Positions 18,718-26,885 are shown, counted from the stretch's first letter. The stretch is 39,695 nt of DNA from Bacteroides sp. CAG:545 (GCA_000432515.1 HF996019.1:1-39695), one strand, 5' to 3'. Notes: generated from the sequence alone by a model not told the origin. Translations and numbers: made by a program.

Positions 18718-19989
18718 TTATTTCCAAAGTTCATTCTGATGCAGATTGACAGTATTCAAATCCAGCTGTTTCTGAGGAATAGGGAAAACTGTATATTTCT
18801 CAGGAAGACCTGTTTTCTTCATATATCTGCCGGTACGGACGAGGTCATACCATCTGAATCCCTCTCCGAGGAACTCCAGACGTCTTTCTGCGAGTATCGC
18901 ATCAATGAATTCCTCCTCGCTCTTCGGTGCAGGTGAAAGATCCTGAAGACCGCGCACACGCCTGAGCTCATTGAGTCTGGCGAGACCGCCTCCGGCAAGA
19001 CCCTTGCCCTCTGCACTGATAAGATACATCTCTGCAAGACGGGAGATGATGATAGGGTCTGAGGATGACTTGTTGATATACTTGTTCAATACAGTTTCGC
19101 TTCCGTCCACCGTTATCGAGATGGACTTTCTCTTGTCGTTATCAGTAAACAATGCAATCACCTCTGGCACAGGCACATAAATAGTAGCAGGCTGCAAGAA
19201 TTCGCCAGCGAATTTGATACCGTTCTCTTCCGGCAAGTTGGCAAATGTGAATATTACCTCTGAATTGGCCTCGCCACGGAAAATCTTGGAAAAATCATCC
19301 AGTGCGAACAGCGGATCAGCTATGAGTTCATCAGCAAGTTTCGCCGCCTCGGCCTTTTTGCCCTGGGCGATATATGCTCTCGCCGCAAGTGCCTTGGCTG
19401 CCTGCAATGACACATAATATTTGGTAGAATATTCAGGGCACATCGCCAATGCTTTTTCGAGGTCTTCATTGACAAAAGCCCAAAGAGCCTCCTCGGTAGA
19501 GTTCGGCTGCGGATCATTGCTGGTAACCTTCATGAGAGGAGCGATCCTGTATTTGGTGACAATGTTATAGTAATCCAATGCCCTGAAGTAATATGCCACT
19601 CCGAGCATCTGGCGGACCTTGTCACTCTGAGGAGCTTTCTCTGCAACTTCGATGAAGCTGTTTATCTGATAAAGCAGGGCATAATATCCTGTATAAGGGG
19701 CTTGGATCCAGCCGTTGGTAGGCAGGAAAAAGTCCTTGATCCATGACGGAGCGTCCGGCCATACGGAACCGCCTCCACGGAAGAAGTCACCTCCCGTCAT
19801 ATCATTCTGGAAATATCCCTCGAAACCAGGCTTGTACTGCGAGTAGCAGTAAAGACCCGTGTAAAGGAGCTCCAGATCTTCTTCTGACACGCTGTCCCTT
19901 GATACTGCATCGTGCGGATATTTATCCAAAATGTCGCAGGACGAAATTATTATGGATGCTGTCAACAGCGCTAATATTATCTTTTTCAT
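18718..19989 (-). CDS. SusD/RagB-family outer-membrane nutrient-binding lipoprotein
   Basis: SusD-like proteins cap the SusC transporter and bind the glycan at the cell surface. The 423-residue protein has a lipoprotein signal ending IISSC (Cys18). Helical TPR-like repeats follow, with typical family segments VAYYFRALDYYNIV, LQAAKALAARAYIAQGK, RLAEMYLISAEG and the C-terminal RRLEFLGEGFRWYDLVR. It is shorter than many SusD proteins (500-600 residues). It follows the susC stop by eight bases, the standard pairing. Confidence 0.93.
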   Translation of the reverse strand: MKKIILALLTASIIISSCDILDKYPHDAVSRDSVSEEDLELLYTGLYCYSQYKPGFEGYFQNDMTGGDFFRGGGSVWPDAPSWIKDFFLPTNGWIQAPYTGYYALLYQINSFIEVAEKAPQSDKVRQMLGVAYYFRALDYYNIVTKYRIAPLMKVTSNDPQPNSTEEALWAFVNEDLEKALAMCPEYSTKYYVSLQAAKALAARAYIAQGKKAEAAKLADELIADPLFALDDFSKIFRGEANSEVIFTFANLPEENGIKFAGEFLQPATIYVPVPEVIALFTDNDKRKSISITVDGSETVLNKYINKSSSDPIIISRLAEMYLISAEGKGLAGGGLARLNELRRVRGLQDLSPAPKSEEEFIDAILAERRLEFLGEGFRWYDLVRTGRYMKKTGLPEKYTVFPIPQKQLDLNTVNLHQNELWK

Positions 19990-19997
19990 ATCGACAA

Positions 19998-22900
19998 TTA
20001 GAATTTAAGATTGACACCGAACATGAACGTCCTAGGCTGTCCAGGATTGAGCCAATCGACACCGTAAGTGGCTGCATTGGAATTATATGACACTTCCGGA
20101 TCAAGATAAGGCCACTTCGTGAACACGTAGGCATTGTCCAACTGGAAATATACCCTTACGCTGTTCATCTTGATCGCGCGCATCCACTTCGAAGGGAGAT
20201 TGTAACCCAATGTAATGGATCTCAGACGAAGATATGACGCATCGTGCAGGAAGCGGGTATTGACGAACTTGGTACTGTTCCAGCTCTGTCCGTAAATTGC
20301 ACGAGGAGTCTTGTTGGTGGTTCCGGGACCTGTCCATCTTCCTTCACATGCGGACTTGAGCTGCGGCCATGTACCGTTTCCGAGTCTGAGACCGCCTGTC
20401 CAGTATTCATATACGCTCTGTCCGTAAGAATATGTCATGAACACGGAGAGTTCCAGATTCTTCCAAGTGAATGTATTGTTGAAACCGCCGCTGAACTTAG
20501 GATTTGCGGAACCCACTATCTGACGGTCATCAGCAGTAATCTTTCCATCTCCGTTATAATCATCATAAATGACGTCACCGGCACGTACTCCCTCATTCTC
20601 ATAGAGATACTCAGGGACATCCTCGTCATGCTGGTAGATGCCGAGCATCTTGACCATGTAGAATGAACCGACTTCCTTGCCTACCTGCAATGCGTGGAAA
20701 GAGTCAGGCATGATTATGTCACTGTCATCCAGGAGCTTGGTCAGTTTATTCCTCACAAATGAGATATTGAAATCACCTCTCCATCGGAAATCCTTCTTTC
20801 CGGCGTTTCCGGCAACGGTGAGTTCAAGACCCTTGTTGTTCATTGAACCGATATTGCAGGTATAGCTGGAATATCCTGTGGTAATCATCGTCGGCTTGCT
20901 GTAGAGCAGGTCGCGGGTGTCTTTGTTGAACACATCGGCAGTGAAAGACAATGCGCCCTTGAAGAAACTCATGTCGATACCCAAGTCTTGCTGCACGGCA
21001 GTTTCCCATTTCAGGTCACGGTTGCCAGGAGTGCTGAGACCGAGGCCATTGACATTATTATAGTTCACACCGCCGGATGCAAGTGCCTGATATGCATAAG
21101 GTCCGATGTTGCCCTGGTTACCTGTTGCACCGATGCTGGCACGGAGCTTCATGGTGATGCCGTCAGCATGCCACCAAGATTCCTTGTCGGCATTCCATCC
21201 GAGGCTGGCAGAAGGGAAATATCCGTAACGGTTTTCAGGAGCGAACTTGGAAGATCCGTCGGCACGCAACGTGAGAGTTCCCACATAGCGGTCCTTGTAG
21301 TTCAAGTTGACACGGCCGAAGAACGACTGGAGCGCATAAGCAGTACGGATTGTATTGGCCTTGCTGATTTCCGCAGCGACAGAGTTCACGTCGAATGAAC
21401 TTGAAGGGAATCCTATACCTCTCTGCAAAGCCATCGAGTTCTCATCCACCTGTGCGGAATGACCGAGAACGACGTTGAGTCCAAGTCCGAAATTGAATTT
21501 CTTGTCGTATGACAATGTATTTTCCCAAATTACAGAGCTGCGTAACTTGCGGCTGTCGGTCAATGAACCTCCCTGAGGATTATCCTTCGACGGATATCCG
21601 CCCGGATGCTTCGCCGTATAATAAACATGCTCTTCCAATGCTGAGAAATCCTCGCCCAGTGATGTCTTGAAATCAAGTCCAGGGACAATGTGGAAATTCA
21701 AATATGCATTGCTCAATGCCCTGTAGGTCTTGAGCCACACATCGGACTCCTTGATTGCCTGAAGGGCATTGTTGTTCACGAGTACATTCTTGGATGTAGC
21801 CCAGTCTCCGTTAGGGAGGAACGGCTCATCCCAAGGATACTGCTCCACTGCAGCCTTGATGACATTATATCCGCTGTAACCGGAAGAAACTCGATTGTTC
21901 TTGGTATAGCTGAGCTGCATGTTGATACCGAAAGAAAGCCATTTTCTGATATCTCCGGAGATGTTGGACTTGAGGCTATATTGATTCAGGGCATTGCTCA
22001 ATGCTGTTCCTTCCTGATGCTTTGCAGTCGCAGAAACATAGTACCTTATCTTTTCGGAACCACCTGATACTGAAGTGGTAATATTACGTGAAAAGCCCGT
22101 ACGGAGCACATCTTTAAGCCAATTATGAGTCGGTTTTCCAGGCATAGGATTGATGAAACGCTCCTGAGTCTTGCCGAACTGGATGTTATAATTGTCGATA
22201 GCCTCGTTGAAGGTCTCGATCAGAAGGTCGCCGCTTGCAAGATCCAGCTTGTCCAGACGCGGCTGCTGGCTGAGACTCATGCTTGCGTCAATCGAAATTA
22301 CCGGAGCGCCTTTCTTTCCCGACTTGGTGGTCACGATAATGACACCGTTAGTGGCACGGGAACCGTAGATGGCAGCGGATGCCGCATCTTTCAGGACCTC
22401 CACAGACTCGATATCGGACGGGTTCAATGTTGCAAGACCTGTCATGGACTCACCCTGCGAAAAGGCTCCCGTATCACCTGAAGTACTAGTAATTGGCACG
22501 CCATCAATGACATACAAAGGTTCGTTACCGGCATTGAGTGAACCGATACCACGGATGCTCACACGGCTGCTGGCTCCCGGGATACCAGATGCGGTAGTGA
22601 TATTCACACCCGCGATACGTCCCTGGAGAAGCTGGTCCACAGAAAGCACGTCACGCCTTTCAGATGCCTTAGGCTTGAACTGACCGATAGCGGAAGTGAT
22701 GTCCCTACGTGTCATGGTACCATATCCGACCACCACTGACTGGTCGAGCGACAGCGCCTGAGGCTCCATCTTCACTTCGATGTTGGACTTGGAAGATGAC
22801 AGCTGCACGTCCTTGTCCTCATAACCGAAGAAAGAGAACGAAAGCACCGGGCTCGTTCCCTTGACTTTAATGGAGAATTTTCCGTCCACTCCGGTAGAAA

Positions 22901-23345
22901 CCGCATTGTCAGTTCCCTTTTCCACCACGAACGCTCCTGCCATAGGAGAGTTGTTCTCGTCGAACACGATTCCGGTGTAAACCAGTGCCTGGGTCTTGGC
23001 TGCCGTTTTTGCAGCTGGAGCCGGCTGAGGTTTATTGGCTACTACGGAAATGTTCTTTCCATTGACCTTATAAGATACATTCTGTCCTGCGAAAATGCGG
23101 TCAAGCGCATTCTCGATTGACACATTCTTGACCTGTACTGTCACATGCTTGTTTATGTCAATGTCATCTGTTTCGATCGTGAACGAGTAATGGTACTCTT
23201 TCTGCAGATATTCCACTGCCGAGCGTACACTTACATCCTTCAGCGACATAGAAACCTGCGCATTGGCTGATACCGCAAACAGCCACGAAAGGACTGTTGC
23301 GATGACAAGACAGCACAACTTACTACATCTTGAATAATTACGCAT
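19998..23345 (-). CDS. SusC/RagA-family TonB-dependent transporter with STN signalling domain
   Basis: This 1,115-residue outer-membrane TonB-dependent transporter imports glycan fragments. After a signal peptide (ending AVSANA, about 29) it has an STN/secretin-like domain (about 30-100, VSMSLKDVSVRSAVEYLQ), used in this class to contact a FecR anti-sigma factor. A carboxypeptidase-regulatory-like domain follows (about 123-205). The plug has VVVGYGTMTRRDITSA, the TonB-dependent signature LYVIDGVPI, and NGVIIVTTKSG. The barrel ends in a terminal aromatic (GVNLKF). The STN domain plus the fecR gene just upstream (74-base spacer) argue for substrate-sensing transcriptional control. Confidence 0.95.
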   Translation of the reverse strand: MRNYSRCSKLCCLVIATVLSWLFAVSANAQVSMSLKDVSVRSAVEYLQKEYHYSFTIETDDIDINKHVTVQVKNVSIENALDRIFAGQNVSYKVNGKNISVVANKPQPAPAAKTAAKTQALVYTGIVFDENNSPMAGAFVVEKGTDNAVSTGVDGKFSIKVKGTSPVLSFSFFGYEDKDVQLSSSKSNIEVKMEPQALSLDQSVVVGYGTMTRRDITSAIGQFKPKASERRDVLSVDQLLQGRIAGVNITTASGIPGASSRVSIRGIGSLNAGNEPLYVIDGVPITSTSGDTGAFSQGESMTGLATLNPSDIESVEVLKDAASAAIYGSRATNGVIIVTTKSGKKGAPVISIDASMSLSQQPRLDKLDLASGDLLIETFNEAIDNYNIQFGKTQERFINPMPGKPTHNWLKDVLRTGFSRNITTSVSGGSEKIRYYVSATAKHQEGTALSNALNQYSLKSNISGDIRKWLSFGINMQLSYTKNNRVSSGYSGYNVIKAAVEQYPWDEPFLPNGDWATSKNVLVNNNALQAIKESDVWLKTYRALSNAYLNFHIVPGLDFKTSLGEDFSALEEHVYYTAKHPGGYPSKDNPQGGSLTDSRKLRSSVIWENTLSYDKKFNFGLGLNVVLGHSAQVDENSMALQRGIGFPSSSFDVNSVAAEISKANTIRTAYALQSFFGRVNLNYKDRYVGTLTLRADGSSKFAPENRYGYFPSASLGWNADKESWWHADGITMKLRASIGATGNQGNIGPYAYQALASGGVNYNNVNGLGLSTPGNRDLKWETAVQQDLGIDMSFFKGALSFTADVFNKDTRDLLYSKPTMITTGYSSYTCNIGSMNNKGLELTVAGNAGKKDFRWRGDFNISFVRNKLTKLLDDSDIIMPDSFHALQVGKEVGSFYMVKMLGIYQHDEDVPEYLYENEGVRAGDVIYDDYNGDGKITADDRQIVGSANPKFSGGFNNTFTWKNLELSVFMTYSYGQSVYEYWTGGLRLGNGTWPQLKSACEGRWTGPGTTNKTPRAIYGQSWNSTKFVNTRFLHDASYLRLRSITLGYNLPSKWMRAIKMNSVRVYFQLDNAYVFTKWPYLDPEVSYNSNAATYGVDWLNPGQPRTFMFGVNLKF

Positions 23346-23419
23346 AAATTGGTTATTAATTAAACGAATAAAATAATTTCAGATTTGACCCGCCGATGAA
23401 TATTTTTCAATTCGCATTT

Positions 23420-24289
23420 CTAATTTGCTGATATATAATAGGTATTGTCCTTCTGCAGGACTTTCATGCCTCCATCCACACTGAGCGCCTTGAGTATATC
23501 GAGCGGCGACTCGTCATTCACGAACGACGCATAAAAGCGTTTTCCCAAAAGTGACTTGTTGCGGACCACGACTTCGATTTCGAACTGGCGCTGGAGTTCC
23601 ATTATGATATTCTGGAGTGTCTCATCATTGAAATACAATGCTGTACGCTCTGTCCAGGACACGTATTTTTCCGGCTGCATGCAGGTCCGCGTGACCTTTC
23701 CGTTCTCCAGATCGGCCTTGACCACCTGTCCCGGAGTGATTTCTACGGATTGCCTGATTCCGGATACTGTAAAATCCATATCTACAGCACCTTCCACCAA
23801 TGTCAGTTCTGCTTCCGTGGACTTGGGATATGAGCGGAAATTGAAAACCGTTCCCTTCACCTTGACATTGACATTATTGGAAGACAGTATGAACGGATGC
23901 TTCTTGTCTTTTGCGACCTCCGCGAACACTTCTCCTGATGTGAACACCTGACGTGTGCGGCCTGTGAACTCGCTCGGATACAGAAGCCGGGATTCGTTGT
24001 GAAGCCAGATTACCGTACCGTCCGGAAGCAATACTGATTTTTTCTCTCCATAGGCCGTAAGCACCTCCACCCAGTTCACGGTCTCGTCTTCAGAGCGAGG
24101 CACGACGTTAAGGACCACTGCCAACACGACAGCCGCCGCTGCGGAAATGATGCCGGCGACATAAGGCCACACTCGCCTTTCACGACGGATTCCGTCCTCC
24201 CCTGACAATGCGCTTTCTTCTATAGCCGCATCCAGCCGGGCTTTCACCCTTGCTTTTCTTACTTCAATATCGTAATCGTTATAATCCAT
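23420..24289 (-). CDS. FecR-family anti-sigma factor
   Basis: FecR proteins span the inner membrane and hold an ECF sigma factor until the transporter signals. I choose the ATG at 24289 (MDYNDYDIEVRKARVK, 289 residues). A longer frame from 24337 adds 16 residues without family character. Residues 1-60 form the cytosolic anti-sigma part. A transmembrane segment follows at about 57-83 (VWPYVAGIISAAAAVV). The periplasmic FecR domain includes TAYGEKKSVLLPDGTVIWL and VFAEVAKDKKHPF. The C-terminal region (YFNDETLQNIIMELQRQF) resembles an STN-like domain. It leads the operon; the matching sigma gene is probably 14192-14716. Confidence 0.92.
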   Translation of the reverse strand: MDYNDYDIEVRKARVKARLDAAIEESALSGEDGIRRERRVWPYVAGIISAAAAVVLAVVLNVVPRSEDETVNWVEVLTAYGEKKSVLLPDGTVIWLHNESRLLYPSEFTGRTRQVFTSGEVFAEVAKDKKHPFILSSNNVNVKVKGTVFNFRSYPKSTEAELTLVEGAVDMDFTVSGIRQSVEITPGQVVKADLENGKVTRTCMQPEKYVSWTERTALYFNDETLQNIIMELQRQFEIEVVVRNKSLLGKRFYASFVNDESPLDILKALSVDGGMKVLQKDNTYYISAN

Positions 24290-24589
24290 TTTCAAGTCCT
24301 TTGCATATGATACGCAGGACTGGTGCTTTACCCTCAACCGGCTGGTGAGTTTTTTTCCGCGTGGTTTCCTATGTGGATTTTCGCGGACGAAAAGATTGCT
24401 GCGTGGATTGCCGCGAGCGAATAGGGTTGTTTTTCACATAGAATCCCCACAAAGTTTCTTCTATATCTCCACAATGTTTTCGAAAAGATTCCAAAAAAAC
24501 TCCACCTGTACTTGTTTTTTCAAAAATTATCCTTACCTTTGCGTTCCACTTCACAAAAAACCGGAGTGAGCGAAATAAAATTCGACATT
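24290..24589. other. Intergenic region upstream of fecR, with two pairs of direct repeats
   Basis: No gene is seen here. Two imperfect direct repeats beginning GTGGATT lie at 24373-24393 and 24403-24423 (about 16 of 21 bases match, 30-base spacing). A second pair (TCCCCACAAAGTTT, TCTCCACAATGTTT) lies at 24444-24457 and 24466-24479 (12 of 14 match, 22-base spacing). I found no clean TAnnTTTG box for fecR on the minus strand, so the uptake operon may use an alternative (ECF) promoter here. The tRNA-Ser promoter lies at the right end. Confidence 0.5.
24511..24541 (+). promoter_or_regulatory. Bacteroidetes-type promoter for tRNA-Ser
   Basis: TACCTTTG at 24534-24541 is a perfect TAnnTTTG -7 box. 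CTTG at 24511-24514 serves as the -33 element with 19 bases between. Transcription would start about 24547, some 43 bases before the mature tRNA. Confidence 0.65.
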
Positions 24590-24674
24590 GGAGAGATGGC
24601 AGAGTGGTCGAATGCGGCGGTCTTGAAAACCGTTGATCTTAACGGGTCCGGGGGTTCGAATCCCTCTCTCTCCG
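24590..24674 (+). tRNA. tRNA-Ser (anticodon TGA)
   Basis: A full class-II cloverleaf can be drawn. The acceptor stem is GGAGAGA (24590-24596) with TCTCTCC (24667-24673) and discriminator G at 24674. The anticodon stem is GCGGT/ACCGT with loop CTTGAAA, and anticodon TGA is at 24624-24626. A long serine-type variable arm follows, then the T arm with GGTTCGAAT. The 3' CCA is not encoded. The phage integrase gene begins 126 bases downstream in the same direction, so this tRNA is the probable integration site. Confidence 0.96.
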
Positions 24675-24680
24675 CTAAAA

Positions 24681-24715
24681 TCCGCTAACTTGTTAAATAT
24701 TAACGAGTTAGCGGA
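24681..24715. repeat. Long near-perfect inverted repeat just after the tRNA (att-side or terminator hairpin)
   Basis: TCCGCTAACT (24681-24690) pairs exactly with AGTTAGCGGA (24706-24715). The stem continues through GTTAA/TTAAC (24692-24696 and 24700-24704) with one wobble, leaving a three-base loop. There is no T-run afterwards, so a simple intrinsic terminator is not clear. It lies seven bases from the tRNA end, where the left attachment site is expected. Confidence 0.7.
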
Positions 24716-24717
24716 TT

Positions 24718-24735
24718 CCCCGTTAAAAAACGGGG
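24718..24735. repeat. Second hairpin, CCCCGTT-AAAA-AACGGGG
   Basis: Seven perfect base pairs flank an AAAA loop, two bases after the end of the previous hairpin and 66 bases before the integrase start. It may block tRNA read-through into int, or bind a recombination or regulatory protein. Confidence 0.6.
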
Positions 24736-24800
24736 CACAACCGGGGCAGCAGTTTCCTTCTTTGTACGACACGCTTGACGCGTTGTGCAAAGAAAAAAAA

Positions 24801-25982
24801 ATGTCATTCTTAAAACCAACACCCTTTGTCGATTACGTACCGGCACGACTTTCTGAAAGCAAGGAATGGGTCGTAGTATGGTACGTCAAAGATCCGGTAA
24901 CTAACAAAATGATCAGATGCCGGAAAAAATTCAATCGAATCAAACAATTAACGAAACGTCGAGCTTCAGCTAAAGCTTTCATCAACACCATCAATGAAAG
25001 ATTGGCACTCGGCTGGAACCCTGCCGTCACGTCAATCGCGCCAAGGGCTACGACAAAGTTGTTTGAAGCGCTCGACCTCTTCCTAAAAGTCAAGGCGAAA
25101 GAAGCTGAGGAGAATTCCATGCGTTCATATCGGTCGTACATCTCGATGTTCAAGACGTGGCTCAAAGATAAAGACATATCTGAAGATGCCTATGTCTGCG
25201 CCATTACCTATGAGGTAGCGATGGAATTGATGGATGACGTCGATTCAAGAAAGGACATCAGTCCAAGGACATACAACAATTACCTTATGTTCTTCAGGAT
25301 GCTCTTCAACTGGATGATCGACCACGACTTCATATCAGACAACCCTTTTGACAGAATCAAACGGAAGCCGAAGAAACTCACCAAGAAAAAGCGACGCATA
25401 CTCACCGACCACGAACTGAATATGCTTTTCGAATATCTCGGAAAGAATAACCCTAACTACCTGTGCATGTCATTGTTATGCTACTGCTGTTTTCTCCGGC
25501 CAAAAGAAATCGTATCACTGAAATGCAATGACATCGACCTCATCAAGCAGGTCGTACACATACGCAGCGAAATAGCCAAGAACGACAATGACAGTTTCAG
25601 AACTATCCCGGACGTGATTGTGCCGATTCTTCGGAATCTTGAACTATCCAATGGCGGATTATACCTCTTCAGCGGTAGCGGTAGCGACACACCTTATGAA
25701 TTCAGTCCAGGAAGGACACAAGTATGCAGCAGAAAAATAGCAAAATACTGGGACACGTATGTGCGCCCAGCCTGTGGATTCAACCAAGATCTTCAATTCT
25801 ATAGTTTGAAGGATTCTGGAGTAACAAAGATGCTAACGGAGAAGATACCTATCAACTTAGTACAGAAGCAGGCTGACCACTCCAGCGTAGCTATGACGGC
25901 CATATACGTAGGGGGTCTCCCTGAAGCCAATACGGAACTCAAGAAAGTAAACATACTCCCTTATGGAAATGAGGCCATTTAA
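24801..25982 (+). CDS. Tyrosine-family phage integrase
   Basis: Site-specific recombinase of 393 residues from the ATG at 24801 (MSFLKPTPFVDYVPARL). An open frame reaching back to 24633 crosses the tRNA and is not used as a start. An N-terminal core-binding SAM-like domain lies at about 105-200. The catalytic domain has Arg in CFLRPKEIVSLKCNDID, Lys near IAKNDNDSF, a box II that reads YSLKDSGVTKML, ADHSSVAMT, and the nucleophile Tyr in TAIYV. In box II the usual HxLRH is YSLKD, a variant I associate with Bacteroidales mobile-element integrases. It points away from the tRNA and converges on the phage late genes. Confidence 0.93.
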   Translation: MSFLKPTPFVDYVPARLSESKEWVVVWYVKDPVTNKMIRCRKKFNRIKQLTKRRASAKAFINTINERLALGWNPAVTSIAPRATTKLFEALDLFLKVKAKEAEENSMRSYRSYISMFKTWLKDKDISEDAYVCAITYEVAMELMDDVDSRKDISPRTYNNYLMFFRMLFNWMIDHDFISDNPFDRIKRKPKKLTKKKRRILTDHELNMLFEYLGKNNPNYLCMSLLCYCCFLRPKEIVSLKCNDIDLIKQVVHIRSEIAKNDNDSFRTIPDVIVPILRNLELSNGGLYLFSGSGSDTPYEFSPGRTQVCSRKIAKYWDTYVRPACGFNQDLQFYSLKDSGVTKMLTEKIPINLVQKQADHSSVAMTAIYVGGLPEANTELKKVNILPYGNEAI

Positions 25983-25986
25983 GAGT

Positions 25987-26083
25987 GCTTCAGAACTGAA
26001 GTGCGCAATTGCTTGATATGCAAAGGAATCCTCAGTTCTGAAGCAGTTCGGAAAGTTCTGAAGCACAAAACCCTTCAGAACTG
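25987..26083. repeat. Cluster of four GTTCTGAA/TTCAGAAC repeats between int and the TS-like gene
   Basis: Copies lie at 25987-25998 (GCTTCAGAACTG), 26033-26044 (its exact reverse complement), 26054-26064 (AGTTCTGAAGC) and 26073-26083 (CTTCAGAACTG), in forward, reverse, reverse, forward order. The inner pair makes a 10-bp stem with a nine-base loop. Lying between two convergent genes, it may end transcription both ways or bind protein. No T-run is evident on either side. Confidence 0.6.
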
Positions 26084-26722
26084 TCAGACATTAAGGTCGA
26101 ACCTCACATCTTCATCACCATCAAGCAACAAGCGCGTGCGTTCGACATTATTGTCATATATATGGACATTGCCAAGATTTAGGGTTATGGATTCCAGTGG
26201 GAGATCTATCTGTCTGGACATCAGGTAAAGATGATAAATGTCGGAAGGCAATCCAAGATTAGCGTCAGAACTCCTTTGGTATGCGGAAATGACAAGCCTC
26301 CCATCATCAATCTGGAATTGCACGAGGCTCAAGCAAGGCGCTTGGTTGCTCTCGGCATCGGTGGAACCGAGGAACAGGACATAATTCTTTGAATTCCGTT
26401 TCTCCTTATTGATTTTGGCTATAAGACCAGGAAGTTTTTCCAGATAGGTCGGATATGAGTTCACGAGAATCGGTCCGCAGTAATCCCACCAACTGATGCC
26501 GGCTTCCCGATATCTCTCCGTCAGGCGCTCTCCGGAAGTGAATAGTTCCAGTTCTTTACGGAGTTCCTTTCTGGCGATGGAATGGCCTTCAAAAATGTCC
26601 AACAGGTCAGCCGGGGTAAGACTGAGTTGCTGGTTCAGCAGATAGTGAATCCGCCCCTTCTTGTTCTCCTGCTGCTTCCCTGTCAGAAGAACCTTGTCAA
26701 GCAGTTGATAATACTTGTTCAT
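26084..26722 (-). CDS. Compact thymidylate-synthase-fold protein, possible dCMP-type enzyme
   Basis: This 212-residue protein aligns by eye with thymidylate synthase. KYYQLLDKVLLTG matches the N-terminus, and E57 in ELELFTSG matches E58 of E. coli ThyA. C130 in QAPC is the catalytic cysteine. R150-S151-D153 sit in YQRSSDANLGLP exactly 20 residues on, and H187-I-Y189 in GNVHIYDNN matches the ribose-binding HxY. The residue equivalent to Asn177, which selects dUMP, is D161; T4 dCMP hydroxymethylase also has Asp there. The two phosphate-binding arginines before the cysteine are missing and the C-terminus is short (E. coli 264 residues). A role in modified phage pyrimidines is inference. Weak activity or a regulatory role is equally possible. 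Confidence 0.72.
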   Translation of the reverse strand: MNKYYQLLDKVLLTGKQQENKKGRIHYLLNQQLSLTPADLLDIFEGHSIARKELRKELELFTSGERLTERYREAGISWWDYCGPILVNSYPTYLEKLPGLIAKINKEKRNSKNYVLFLGSTDAESNQAPCLSLVQFQIDDGRLVISAYQRSSDANLGLPSDIYHLYLMSRQIDLPLESITLNLGNVHIYDNNVERTRLLLDGDEDVRFDLNV

Positions 26723-26726
26723 TGCT

Positions 26727-26761
26727 TTTTGGTTTTGATGTTGATATAATTATTATCTTTG
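26727..26761 (+). promoter_or_regulatory. Promoter of the candidate ncRNA
   Basis: TATCTTTG at 26754-26761 is a perfect TAnnTTTG -7 box. TTTTTGG and TTTTG tracts at 26727-26737 can serve as the -33 element, with 16- or 22-base spacing depending on which TTTG is used; neither is ideal. Predicted initiation is about 26766, exactly where the structured RNA begins. Confidence 0.55.
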
Positions 26762-26765
26762 TGTC

Positions 26766-26885
26766 ATCTCACCTGAATATAAAACAATAGCGATATGACA
26801 CAGAAAGAGGCACAGCCCCGTCCTTGCGTCTATCGCTATTTGTATTTGGGTGAGATCTTATACAGATTTTGGATGGGGCTTTTTC
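26766..26885 (+). ncRNA. Candidate structured small RNA (nested stems plus terminator-like pairing)
   Basis: P1 pairs ATCTCACC (26766-26773) with GGTGAGAT (26849-26856). P2 pairs AATAGCGATA (26786-26795) with TATCGCTATT (26831-26840). A third helix pairs AGCCCCGTCC (26814-26823), inside the P2 loop, with GGATGGGGCT (26871-26880), followed by TTTT. Together they form a pseudoknot, or two alternative folds. The only non-Watson-Crick position in the third helix is G-U on the plus transcript but A-C on the minus, favouring plus-strand transcription. A 39-codon ORF (26795-26914) overlaps it but has no family resemblance. The family is unknown to me. Confidence 0.5.

Noticed and set aside
24633..24800. 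N-terminal extension of the integrase frame
   Set aside because: It reads through the tRNA-Ser gene and both hairpins; the ATG at 24801 gives a normal integrase start.
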